Assembly (NCBI RefSeq): GCF_902499335.1
Contig: NZ_CABVQK010000005.1
Coordinates: 434,001-498,000 of the forward strand
Direction of reading: 5' to 3'
Length of the DNA: 64,000 bases
Origin: Burkholderia lata
GTDB lineage: Bacteria > Pseudomonadota > Gammaproteobacteria > Burkholderiales > Burkholderiaceae
The stretch's first letter is position 1. Every line of letters starts with the position of its first letter. Both the position numbers and the translations under genes were made by a program. Shown in pieces: positions 26,269 through 34,583 of the stretch. The notes beneath the pieces are model-generated. The model had not been told where the DNA came from. It saw nothing but the letters and a program-made list of their open reading frames with translations, and ran no database searches.

Positions 26269-26310
26269 TCGCGTCGCCGCACGGCGACATCGACAACGGC
26301 GACAGCCGGC

Positions 26311-26339
26311 AGGCGCGCACCGCACCGCGGTGCGCGCCT
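26311..26339 (+). terminator. 13-bp perfect hairpin after the porin gene
   Basis: AGGCGCGCACCGC (26311-26323) and GCGGTGCGCGCCT (26327-26339) form a perfect 13-bp stem with a 3-nt loop, 43 bp past the porin stop. The following T-run is poor (GCTGCGTTT); it is probably still the porin terminator. Confidence 0.6.
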
Positions 26340-26391
26340 GCTGCGTTTACACTGTCCGCGATCCCGTTCCGCACGACACAAGGAGGCCGGC

Positions 26392-27036
26392 ATGCTGACC
26401 GTATGGGGGCGCCGCAATGCATTCAACGTCCAGAAGGTGATGTGGCTCGTCGACGAGCTCGCGCTCGCGCATCGGCACGTGCCGGCCGGCGGGCAGTTCG
26501 GCGTGCTCGACACGCCCGCCTTTCTCGCGATGAACCCGCACGGGCGCGTGCCGGTGATCGACGACGGCGGCACGGTCGTCTGGGAATCGCACAGCATCCT
26601 GCGCTACCTCGCCGCGCGTTACGGACGCCCCGGCTTCTGGCACGACGACCCGGCCGAACAGTCGCGCGCCGACCGCTGGATGGACTGGTCGCAAACCACG
26701 CTGCAGCCGACGTTCCTGAACGGCGTGTTCCGCGGCTACTTCCGGACGCCACCCGAGCAGCGCGACACGGCGCGCGTCGAGCAAAGCATCGCGCAGTGCG
26801 CGCAGCACTTCCAGGCGCTCGATGCAGCGCTGGCCGGGCAGCCGTTTCTCGCGGGCGACACGCTCACGCTCGCCGACATCGCGGCCGGCACGCATCTGTA
26901 TCGCTACTTCGAACTCGACATCGCGCGGCCGGACATCCCGCACGTGCAAGCGTGGTACGAACGGCTGAAAGCGCGGCCCGCGTATCGCACGCACGTGATG
27001 ATTCCGTTCGACGACTTGCGCGGGCGGCTCGATTAG
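26392..27036 (+). CDS. glutathione S-transferase family protein
   Basis: A 214-residue GST with an N-terminal thioredoxin fold (about 1-78). The active-site region is WGRRNAFNVQKV, the cis-Pro motif is GRVPVIDD, and the glutathione-binding signature is WESHSILRYLA. The C-terminal helical domain has LAGDTLTLADIAAG, the N-capping box. It is preceded by AGGAGG 5 nt before the ATG. It resembles stand-alone bacterial GSTs of the YfcG/theta-like group; the substrate is unknown. Confidence 0.92.
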   Translation: MLTVWGRRNAFNVQKVMWLVDELALAHRHVPAGGQFGVLDTPAFLAMNPHGRVPVIDDGGTVVWESHSILRYLAARYGRPGFWHDDPAEQSRADRWMDWSQTTLQPTFLNGVFRGYFRTPPEQRDTARVEQSIAQCAQHFQALDAALAGQPFLAGDTLTLADIAAGTHLYRYFELDIARPDIPHVQAWYERLKARPAYRTHVMIPFDDLRGRLD

Positions 27037-27086
27037 CAGATGCGCTGGCGGCGGCGGATCCGCCCGGAAACGCCGCCTAACAGCGC

Positions 27087-27599
27087 CTAATGTCGCCGCA
27101 TGCCGCCAAATCCGCTCATGCCGCCGAACTGATGCATGCCGCCGAATCCGTGGCCGACGGTGCCCGCCGGGGGCATGCCATGGTGAAAGCCGGCGCCGAC
27201 CGGCACGCCGAAGCGACGATGATCCATCCCGTTGAAGTGGACGACGTGATCGAAGTGGTGGAAATGGTGGAAGCGATGGAATCGGTCGACGAACACGAAG
27301 CCCACGCCCGCGCCGATGAAAAGCGGCGGCCCCCAGTACCACAGGTCGGCATACGGATAGTCCACCGCCGGATACCATAGAACACTACCATCGGGACTCT
27401 GCACGAACTGCCATGTGCCGTCGTCCTGCAGGCACGCACGCCCCACGATTTGCTGCTCCGTGCCGTCGATGTTCGCCTGTGCGACGACCGCCCGGCAGTT
27501 CGTCGTGTTGTCTGCCAGATCTTCGTACGTTTGCGCGAACACCGCCGCGGAACAGCCGAGACAGACGATACCTATCCCGGATCGAAACCAGTTGCACAT
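27087..27599 (-). CDS. exported His/Phe/Gly-rich protein of unknown function
   Basis: A 170-residue protein not assigned to a family. It has a signal peptide (cleavage about VFA-Q, residue 22), and the mature N-terminal half has a small conserved-looking domain with two cysteines (NCRAVV and GRACLQDDGTWQFV). A hydrophobic Tyr/Pro/Gly stretch (DYPYADLWYWGPPLF) leads into a striking His/Phe repeat (FHRFHHFHHFDH, about residues 106-117). A Gly/Met/His-rich tail with repeated FGGM units ends the protein. The histidine density suggests periplasmic metal binding (inference). Confidence 0.7.
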   Translation of the reverse strand: MCNWFRSGIGIVCLGCSAAVFAQTYEDLADNTTNCRAVVAQANIDGTEQQIVGRACLQDDGTWQFVQSPDGSVLWYPAVDYPYADLWYWGPPLFIGAGVGFVFVDRFHRFHHFHHFDHVVHFNGMDHRRFGVPVGAGFHHGMPPAGTVGHGFGGMHQFGGMSGFGGMRRH

Positions 27600-27828
27600 G
27601 ATCGGCTCCTGCCTGATTGCCCCCGACCACTCGATCGCGGGCGCCGCTGACGGCGCCCGGTCGATCGGATTGCTCGCACACGATTGACCACGCGGCGCTA
27701 ACGTGCCGCCGCTTCATACCGGGTCTCCTGACGGCTAAACGATGCAATGCGCCGGCTTATTCCAGGGGTCTGGTGCAAATGATCGACGCGGGCAACTTCG
27801 GCAATCGTTGCGGCGGTCGGCGTCCGGC

Positions 27829-28284
27829 CTAGCGTCTCGCGAGGCGGTAGGCCGCCGCTGCCGTGACCCCGAATACCAGATGGGCCACGAGCGTGATCGC
27901 GCCGCGAACCGGAATGAACCACGGGAAGATCGCGGTGAAGGCGTACAGGTTGACGCCGTACAGGATGAGGCCGAACGCGCCGCCTGCGAGTAGCGCGGCC
28001 GCGAGCGACAGGTTGCGAATCGCCTTCGCCAGCACGGCCGCATAGACCAGCGACAGCACCAGGTGCACGAGGGTCGCCACCGCCATGAGCAGCGGATCGA
28101 AGCCGGCGGACGCGCCGAGCACGCCGCGCCCCATCACGATGGCCGCCGTGAGGCGTGTGTCGCGCAACAGGTTCCCGATGGCGTCGTCGCCGACGATCGG
28201 CCAGAGCAGCAGCTCGACGACGGTTGAACCGACCGCCGCACCGAACGCGGCCCAGAGAACCGGAACGAAACTGGCGCGTTTCAA
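27829..28284 (-). CDS. small four-helix inner-membrane protein, unknown function
   Basis: A 151-residue integral membrane protein with about four hydrophobic helices and a basic C-terminus (AYRLARR). The TTG at 28284 is chosen because GGGAG lies 6 nt upstream and the protein then begins MKRASF; a longer frame to 28335 adds an Arg-rich segment without a ribosome site. No family is confidently recognised. It is flanked by other hypothetical genes on the same strand. Confidence 0.6.
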   Translation of the reverse strand: MKRASFVPVLWAAFGAAVGSTVVELLLWPIVGDDAIGNLLRDTRLTAAIVMGRGVLGASAGFDPLLMAVATLVHLVLSLVYAAVLAKAIRNLSLAAALLAGGAFGLILYGVNLYAFTAIFPWFIPVRGAITLVAHLVFGVTAAAAYRLARR

Positions 28285-28396
28285 TTGGCGCTCCCGTCGC
28301 AACCGGCCGATGCATCGGAGCGGCATGCGCCCCACCCGCTCCGATTCCGGTCGGGCAATGGTTGCCCGCGATACCGAACCGGGCGGCCACGCAAAA

Positions 28397-29065
28397 TTAC
28401 GATGCCCCTTCGCAATCCGTCCAGTACGCGAAAGGATCGCGATGTTTCGGATAGTTCTCGTCGAGCCATTTCAGCAACGTCGCCCGCGCATTGTCCATGT
28501 CGGCTTTCAGCGACGAGGTCGTCAGTTCGTGCACTTCGATGGACTTTTCGCGATCGATCACGAAGCAGTTCCAGTCGGGGCCGTCGAGATCCGGATCGTC
28601 GGACGCCTTCGACGACTTGCCCCAGCCGAACCCCTTGCGTGCGTCGATGTAGTACCGCGGATGCACTTTCAGGTACGACATCTCGCCGCCCTGCAGGCTG
28701 CTCTCCGCGCGCAGCACGTCGTGTCCGTCGACGATCTGCGTGACTTCCGGAAGCCGGCGCGCCCGCCATCCGACCGGCAGCGTCGCGATGGCCTTGACGC
28801 TGTCGTACATCCCCCACTCCAGCCCCCAGGCTTCGGCCATGCGCTTCATGAATGCGTTCGCATTCGGATAGCCGCGCAACTGGATCCGGGTCGACAGCGT
28901 GACTTCGATACCGCCGCGCCCGCCGGTACCGGCGGATGCGTCGTCTGCGTTCGCTTCGAACGGATTGCCCGGACGCGACGCGCGCGTCGCATCCGCGGGC
29001 GCCATGCCCGAAAACAGCTGGTCGAGCGCGGCACGCGCTTTCGACGACTTGTCCGGCTTGTTCAT
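28397..29065 (-). CDS. conserved-looking hypothetical protein, unknown function
   Basis: A 222-residue soluble protein. It has a disordered Lys/Ser/Ala-rich N-terminus (about 1-50), then a folded region rich in aromatic and charged residues, with WGLEWGMYDSV, HPRYYIDARKGFGWG and DGPDWNCFVID motifs. There is no signal peptide or membrane helix. The ATG at 29065 has GAGG 6 nt upstream and is preferred to the in-frame ATG at 29101. Base composition resembles the neighbours. No function can be assigned. Confidence 0.6.
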   Translation of the reverse strand: MNKPDKSSKARAALDQLFSGMAPADATRASRPGNPFEANADDASAGTGGRGGIEVTLSTRIQLRGYPNANAFMKRMAEAWGLEWGMYDSVKAIATLPVGWRARRLPEVTQIVDGHDVLRAESSLQGGEMSYLKVHPRYYIDARKGFGWGKSSKASDDPDLDGPDWNCFVIDREKSIEVHELTTSSLKADMDNARATLLKWLDENYPKHRDPFAYWTDCEGAS

Positions 29066-29249
29066 TACTGACCTCGCTTGCATCCGCACGGATGCATACA
29101 TTTAATCTCGTTCATCTCTCCACCTCATCGTTTTTCGCGGTCGCATTGTCGTCGATCCGACGGCCAGAGCCTAGTGCCGCGTATCGCACAACGCTTTCTT
29201 CACGCCCCACAGCGTACCGTGGCGGGCCGTCACGATACACCAGCCAGGG

Positions 29250-30236
29250 CTAGCTGCCTGCCCCCACCGCCGCCCGCATCCGCTCCATCAACGCCAGCAC
29301 CTCCGGCCGATTCTCCCCCTTCGCGTGCACGAAGTAATACCGGAGCACCGAATCGACCTCGTGCCGGCTCACGCGCACGAGTTCGCTGCGCTTGAAATAG
29401 GCGTCGGCGAGCGGCACCCGCGCCAGCGCCACGCCGAGCCCGGCCTCGGCCGCGGCCAGCACGAGGTTGTAATCCTCGAAACGGCGATCCTGCGCGCGCG
29501 GCTTGAACGGCACGCCCAATGCATCGAACCACGTGCGCCAGCCGGTCACATCGGAATCGTGCAGCAACGGCAGGTCGAGCAGCGCGGCATCGCCGCGCCG
29601 GCGGCGCTCCTTCGCCAGTTGCGCGGCGAGCCGCGGATGCGCGACCGGATAAAGCCGCTCCGGCATGAACGCGCGGGTTTCGAGCTGACGCCAGTTGCCG
29701 CGCCCGTACCGGACCGACAGGTCCGCTTCACCGCCCGCGATATCCACGTTGCGAAGATCGATGCCGAGTTCGATCCGCAACGCGGGCGCCTCGCTCTCCA
29801 GCGCATGCTGGCGCTCGAACAGCCAGAGCTGCGCGAAGGCCGGCACCACGCTCATCCTGACCAGCCGCGGCGTACGCGGCGAGCGCCACTGGTCAGCCGC
29901 ACTGTCGATGATCGCGAATGCCTGCTCGATCCGGCCGACGAAGCGCTGGCCGTCCGGCGTGAGACGCACGCCGCGCGCATGCCGTTCGAACAACCTCAGA
30001 CCGAGCCAGTTTTCGACAGCGGCCACCCGCCGGCTGATCGCGCCGTGCGTTACGCCGGAGACGTCGGCCGCGGCCAGGAACGAACCCTCGCGCGCAACCG
30101 TGCACACCGTCTCCAGGCTCGCGAGCGGCAGCCGCGAACCCGGCGCCGGCGCTGCGGCGGGCGACGCCGCTGGCGCGCGCTTCGCGCGGGTTGAAACATC
30201 GGCCGGCCGCCGGCTCGAGCTGTGAATCATGGTCAT
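29250..30236 (-). CDS. LysR family regulator divergent from an EamA exporter
   Basis: A 328-residue LysR regulator. The winged HTH is shifted to about residues 38-95 by a 35-residue Ala/Pro-rich N-terminal extension (LETVCTVAREGSFLAAADVSGV, then ISRRVAAVENWLG); the effector domain follows. It resembles GcvA/AmpR-like members. It is divergent, with a 57-bp gap, from the DMT exporter at 30294 and probably controls it. The N-terminal extension is unusual, and the true start could be internal. Confidence 0.88.
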   Translation of the reverse strand: MTMIHSSSRRPADVSTRAKRAPAASPAAAPAPGSRLPLASLETVCTVAREGSFLAAADVSGVTHGAISRRVAAVENWLGLRLFERHARGVRLTPDGQRFVGRIEQAFAIIDSAADQWRSPRTPRLVRMSVVPAFAQLWLFERQHALESEAPALRIELGIDLRNVDIAGGEADLSVRYGRGNWRQLETRAFMPERLYPVAHPRLAAQLAKERRRRGDAALLDLPLLHDSDVTGWRTWFDALGVPFKPRAQDRRFEDYNLVLAAAEAGLGVALARVPLADAYFKRSELVRVSRHEVDSVLRYYFVHAKGENRPEVLALMERMRAAVGAGS

Positions 30237-30293
30237 ACCTGCATGCTGATCTGTGCGCTAGCTTAGCATCTTGCCACGCCGCATCATTGCCGC

Positions 30294-31193
30294 ATGAACA
30301 CACTCTCCACACCGTCGTCGCGCCATGCGCGGCAGCCGCTGGTCGCGGCCGGCGCGGTCGCCTTCACGATCGTTTCGTGGGCATCCGCTTTCCCGTTCAT
30401 CCGGATCGGCCTGCATGGCCTGACGCCGCTGCAGCTCGCGGCGGCGCGCTTCGCCACTGCCGCCGTGCTGATCATCGCGAGGCTGGTAGCGCGACGGCCG
30501 CGCTTGCCGACACGCGGCGACGCGTTGCGCTTCCTGCTGTGCGGCTTTCTCGGCATCGCGCTCTATAACGCGCTGCTCAATACCGGCGAGCAGACCGTAT
30601 CGGCCGGCGCCGCAAGCTTTATCGTGAACACGCTGCCGATCTTCACGGCGCTGCTGGCCGCCGTGTTTCTTGGCGAGCGCTTCAATCGCTGGGGCTGGCT
30701 CGGCTCGCTGGTCAGCCTCGCCGGTATCGCGGTGATCGCGCGCGGGCAGCCGGGCGGCCTCGTTCTCGGCGCGGGCAGCACGCTGATTCTCGGCGCGGCC
30801 CTGTGTTCGGCCAGCTATTTCGTGCTGCAGCGGCGGCTGATTCCGGTGTACGGCGCGCTGGCCTGCACCGCGTACACGCTGCTGGCCGGTGCGCTGCTGC
30901 TCACGCCGTGGCTGCCGGGCGCGCTCGTGGCGCTGGGCAGCGGATCGCGCGATACGACGCTGGCAGTCCTGGTGCTCGGCATCTTCCCCGCTGCATTGGG
31001 CTACGCGACCTGGACTTTCGCACTCGGCTACTTCGGCGCGGCGCGCGCCGCCAACTTCCTCTATCTGACGCCGGCGGTCGCGACGGTCCTGTCGATGGCG
31101 CTGACAGGCGAGCGGCCCGGTATCGAGACGGTGTGCGGCGGCCTGCTGGCGATTGCCGGCGTGATCTTCGTGGCGCTGCGCGGACGTACCTAG
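30294..31193 (+). CDS. EamA/RhaT-type DMT superfamily exporter
   Basis: A 299-residue membrane protein with ten predicted helices in two EamA repeats (about 12-145 and 155-295). The family motifs are SWASAFPFIRIGL near the start and FLYLTPAVATVLSMALTGERP in the second repeat. DMT carriers of this type export amino acids or metabolites. The divergent LysR gene at 29250 is the likely regulator. Substrate unknown. Confidence 0.9.
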   Translation: MNTLSTPSSRHARQPLVAAGAVAFTIVSWASAFPFIRIGLHGLTPLQLAAARFATAAVLIIARLVARRPRLPTRGDALRFLLCGFLGIALYNALLNTGEQTVSAGAASFIVNTLPIFTALLAAVFLGERFNRWGWLGSLVSLAGIAVIARGQPGGLVLGAGSTLILGAALCSASYFVLQRRLIPVYGALACTAYTLLAGALLLTPWLPGALVALGSGSRDTTLAVLVLGIFPAALGYATWTFALGYFGAARAANFLYLTPAVATVLSMALTGERPGIETVCGGLLAIAGVIFVALRGRT

Positions 31194-31833
31194 GATCGCA
31201 GCCGCACCGGGGCGGCACGATCGGCCCGACGATCCACAGGCGAGCCGGTCGGGACGAACCCCGGCATCTGCAAAGCGGAGTGCGTCGTGTGGGCTGTCGT
31301 TCCGCACCAGTCCGCGGACGCTACCGGGCTTGACCGTTAGTTGCGTTAAACAAGAACATCGATCCCGATGAAACAGGGCCCCGCAACCGGATGCGCAATC
31401 GAAATCGTCCAAACTGTGCAGACAAATCGACCGAACAGTTCCGGATTGACCGCACATCAGTGTCCATGGCTTCGTCCCGGCCGCCGGCCGAATAATGGAT
31501 GCGGCCGTAAGGCCGTCGACAGCGAATCGCAGCCTGTGGCCTGCCGCGGCGCACGATTTCCGGCATCCGGCGCCTTCGAATGTCGGGCGCCGGCCGCGCC
31601 GCAGCCGCCCCGCTACGTGATTCGCTGCAGCGCGCAAAATCGGCTTCATATATATTCATACGAATTGCACCGTATCAGGCCCCGATTCGCCCGCTCTCCC
31701 GGGCGGCACGTCGCGGGGCAGGACGCGATGCAGTGAAGCCCATGACGGGTACGGAGACTCGTCCGATCGCCCCGACCTCGCCGTCGGCCGGTCGAGACGT
31801 CAATAGCAAGAAAATTCAATTCGGAGATGGCAG
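31194..31833. other. 640-bp intergenic region before the LivJ-type gene
   Basis: No convincing gene is seen; short open frames here lack ribosome sites and coding character. It contains a hairpin (CCGGCGCC at 31567-31574 with GGCGCCGG at 31586-31593) and an AT-rich island around 31645-31665 with TATATT at 31651 that could be a -10 element. A good Shine-Dalgarno GGAG is at 31823-31826 for the downstream gene. Confidence 0.4.
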
Positions 31834-32988
31834 ATGGAACGAAGCACTGTCGGCATGCGCTGCAAACCCCTGATCACCGTCGCACTGGCTGCCGCCGCGT
31901 TCGCGGCCGCGTCGACCGCGATGGCCGACCAGGTCGTGAAGATCGGCAGCGTCGAACCGACGACGGGCGGCATCTCGCACCTCGGCAAGGACAACGAGAA
32001 CGGTGCGCGCCTCGCGGTCGAGGAAATCAATGCGAAGGGGCTCACGATCGGCGGCAAGAAGATCACGCTGCAACTCGATGCGCAGGATGACGCGGCCGAC
32101 CCGCGCCAGGCCACGCAGGTCGCGCAGAAGCTCGTCGACGACAAGGTCGTCGCCGTCATCGGCCACCTGAACTCGGGCACGTCGATCCCGGCGTCGAAGA
32201 TCTACAGCGACGCGGGCATCGTGCAGATCTCGCCGTCGGCCACGAACCCGACCTACACGCAGCAAGGCTTCAAGACCACCTACCGCGTGGTCGCGACCGA
32301 CGCGCAGCAAGGCCCGGCGCTCGCGAGCTACGCGCAGTCGAAGGGCGTGAAGAGCGTGGCGGTGATCGACGATTCGACCGCGTACGGCCAGGGCCTCGCG
32401 AACGAGTTCGAGAAGAAGGCCAAGGCGCTCGGCCTGAAGGTGCTGTCGCACGACGCGACCAACGACAAGGCGGTCGACTTCCGCGCGATTCTCACCAAGG
32501 TCAAGGGCGAGAACCCGGACGCGATCATGTACGGCGGCATGGACGCCACCGGCGGCCCGCTCGCGAAGCAGGCGAAGCAGCTCGGCCTGCGCGCGAAGAT
32601 CCTGTCGGGCGACGGCGTGTGCACCGACTCGCTGGCCGATCTGGCCGGCCCGGCGGCCGACAACGTGACGTGCTCGCAGGCAGGCGCTGCGCTCGAGAAG
32701 ATGCCGGGCGGCGCGGACTTCCTCGCGAAGTACCAGAAGCGCTTCAACCAGGGCATCAAGTTCGATGCGCCGTTCGCGTATGACGCGGTCTACATCGCGG
32801 TCGACGCGATGAAGCGCGCGAACTCGACCGATCCGGCGAAGATCCTCGCCGCGATGCCAGCCACGAAGTACGACGGCGTGATCGGCACGACGACGTTCGA
32901 TTCGAAGGGCGACCTGACGCACGGGATCATCTCGATCTACGGCTACAAGGGCGGCAAGAAGACCTTCGTCGACCAGGTGAAGATGTAA
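31834..32988 (+). CDS. branched-chain amino-acid-type ABC substrate-binding protein (orphan)
   Basis: A 384-residue periplasmic protein of the LivJ/LivK (type I) family. The signal peptide ends near residue 31 (TAMADQ). The mature start VVKIGSVEPTTGGISHLG, followed by ENGARLAVEEINAKG, is family-typical. The ATG at 31834 has GGAG 7 nt upstream. Leucine/isoleucine/valine-type transporters need LivHMGF permease and ATPase genes; none are adjacent, so it must share a transporter encoded elsewhere. The extended hairpin at 32995-33040 follows the stop. Confidence 0.92.
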   Translation: MERSTVGMRCKPLITVALAAAAFAAASTAMADQVVKIGSVEPTTGGISHLGKDNENGARLAVEEINAKGLTIGGKKITLQLDAQDDAADPRQATQVAQKLVDDKVVAVIGHLNSGTSIPASKIYSDAGIVQISPSATNPTYTQQGFKTTYRVVATDAQQGPALASYAQSKGVKSVAVIDDSTAYGQGLANEFEKKAKALGLKVLSHDATNDKAVDFRAILTKVKGENPDAIMYGGMDATGGPLAKQAKQLGLRAKILSGDGVCTDSLADLAGPAADNVTCSQAGAALEKMPGGADFLAKYQKRFNQGIKFDAPFAYDAVYIAVDAMKRANSTDPAKILAAMPATKYDGVIGTTTFDSKGDLTHGIISIYGYKGGKKTFVDQVKM

Positions 32989-32994
32989 CCCGCC

Positions 32995-33040
32995 GCGGCG
33001 CCGGCACGACGGGGACGCCACCCGTCGGCGCCGGCGCCGC
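32995..33040 (+). terminator. two-step stem-loop after the binding-protein gene
   Basis: The outer stem pairs 32995-33005 with 33030-33040 (GCGGCGCCGGC arms) and the inner stem pairs CGACGGG (33007-33013) with CCCGTCG (33021-33027). It starts 6 bp past the stop codon. T-tail absent; probable terminator or 3'-end stabiliser. Confidence 0.55.
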
Positions 33041-33075
33041 GCGGGCCGATTTCTGATTCACGGAGACGAAGCATC

Positions 33076-33378
33076 ATGTGTGCAATGGCGTATGCGGAAT
33101 TTCAACAGGAGTTGAAGAAGGCACAGCTGACGGCGCGCGAGTTCGCCCGGCTGATCCGGATGAACGAAAGTTCGATCACGAACTATTCGAGCAAGGGCAC
33201 GGTTCCGTCCCACCTCGCGGTCATCGCGAAACTGATCGGCACGATGGCTGCGCACGAGATCGATTTCCGGCGCGTGATCCGGCAAATGCGGATCGAACCG
33301 AAACGGCCGCGCGGCGGCGGCACCTTTCCTGCGGCGGATAAACCGCGTTCCGAAACGAACCACGACGTCGAGTCATGA
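33076..33378 (+). CDS. small HTH-like DNA-binding protein
   Basis: A 100-residue basic protein. Residues about 18-60 look like a Cro/C1-like helix-turn-helix (TAREFARLIRMNESSITNYSSKG, then VPSHLAVIAKLIGTMA), and the tail is Arg/Lys/Gly-rich. It starts at ATG 33076 with GGAGA 9 nt upstream; a second ATG three codons on is possible. It is not clearly from a named family. It follows the LivJ-type gene by 87 bp on the same strand and may regulate it. Confidence 0.6.
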   Translation: MCAMAYAEFQQELKKAQLTAREFARLIRMNESSITNYSSKGTVPSHLAVIAKLIGTMAAHEIDFRRVIRQMRIEPKRPRGGGTFPAADKPRSETNHDVES

Positions 33379-33595
33379 GCCGCGGCAGCATTGTTCCAGG
33401 CCGACGGCCGTTAGCCGCAGCCAGCGCCCGGTAACCGCCGCGCTTCACCAGATGGCGTGTCGCCGCAGGATTCCCGGCACCGCCATTCGCGCCGATCGCG
33501 ATCCCGCGGCAACCCCGTCGCACCCTGCCGCGCGGAAGATGCGAAACCGCCCCTCCGCGCCGCGCCGCCACTCGCCTGCCTGCGTCGACCCGACG

Positions 33596-34546
33596 CTAGT
33601 GCGCAGCGAGATACGCTTTCACCGCCTGTAGCGCCGGCTTGCCATCGAACGTCGTGACGCCGGCCAGCCACGTGTCCAGCATCGACGTGTTCTTTTTCAG
33701 CCATTGCGCCGCGGCCTGGTTCGGATCCTGATGGTTCATGATCGGAATCATCAAATGATTCTCGAGCTCGGTCGTGAAGTGCAGGTTCGACGCGAACTTC
33801 GCGACGTTCGGGCACCGCGCCTCGTAATCCGGCGGCTCGACCGTGAACACCTTGGCCTCACCGTAGTTCGGGCCGAACACGTCATCGCCACCGGACAGGT
33901 AATTGATCCGGTATTGCGCATTCATCGGATGAGGCTCCCAGGCCAGAAACACGATCCACTGCTTGTCCCGAACGGCCCGGTTGAGCTCGACGAGCATGCC
34001 CGCCTCGCTCGACTCGACCAGCTTGAACTTGCCGATCCCGTCCTTGTTCTCCCGGATCATCTTGCCGATCAACTGGTTGCCGTCGTTCCCCGGTTCGATC
34101 CCGTAAATGCGGTTCTGCAGCTTGTCCGCATACTTCGGCAGATCCGCGAACGTCCTGAGCCCCGCCTGATACACGTAGTCCGGCACCGCCAACGTGAATT
34201 TCGCGCCTTTCAGGTTCGGCTCGGGAAGGACCTTGATCGAGCCGCTCTTGACGAACGGCGCGATGATCGGATCCATCGACGGCGACCAGTAGCCGAGGAA
34301 AATGTCGATCTGCTTGCTCTTGACCCCGGCAAACGTGATCGGCACCGATGCGATGGTCTTCGACGGGTTGTAGCCCAGCGCGGTCAGCATCGTGGTGGCC
34401 AGCCCGGTCGTCGCCGCGATGTCGCTCCAGCCGACATCGGCCATCCGCACGTTCCTGCAGGTTGCCGGCTCCGCCGCGCCGGCGGAATGGGCCGCCGCGG
34501 ACATGCACACTGCGGCGACCAGTGCAGCCATACCAGTTCGATTCAT
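33596..34546 (-). CDS. caiX: quaternary-amine (choline/carnitine) ABC substrate-binding protein
   Basis: A 316-residue periplasmic protein of the ChoX/CaiX/ProX type. The signal peptide is cleaved about residue 24 (SAGA-AEP). Family marks are MADVGWSDIAATTGLATTML, the KSKQIDIFLGYWSP cage segment, LVESSEAGMLVELNRAVRDK and WIVFLAWEPHPMN; tryptophans and tyrosines form the cation-pi cage for a trimethylammonium group. GAGG is 7 nt upstream of ATG 34546. Placement at the end of the carnitine gene run argues for carnitine as ligand. No permease or ATPase is nearby; in Pseudomonas CaiX is an orphan that docks on the Cbc transporter. Confidence 0.87.
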   Translation of the reverse strand: MNRTGMAALVAAVCMSAAAHSAGAAEPATCRNVRMADVGWSDIAATTGLATTMLTALGYNPSKTIASVPITFAGVKSKQIDIFLGYWSPSMDPIIAPFVKSGSIKVLPEPNLKGAKFTLAVPDYVYQAGLRTFADLPKYADKLQNRIYGIEPGNDGNQLIGKMIRENKDGIGKFKLVESSEAGMLVELNRAVRDKQWIVFLAWEPHPMNAQYRINYLSGGDDVFGPNYGEAKVFTVEPPDYEARCPNVAKFASNLHFTTELENHLMIPIMNHQDPNQAAAQWLKKNTSMLDTWLAGVTTFDGKPALQAVKAYLAAH

Positions 34547-34583
34547 GGTGATACCTCGGGTTGCGTCGTTGAAATGATCGGGA

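Noticed and set aside
31368-31873. Short plus-strand frames in the gap before the LivJ-type gene
   Set aside because: No ribosome site, Pro/Arg-rich composition, and they overlap each other; treated as intergenic.
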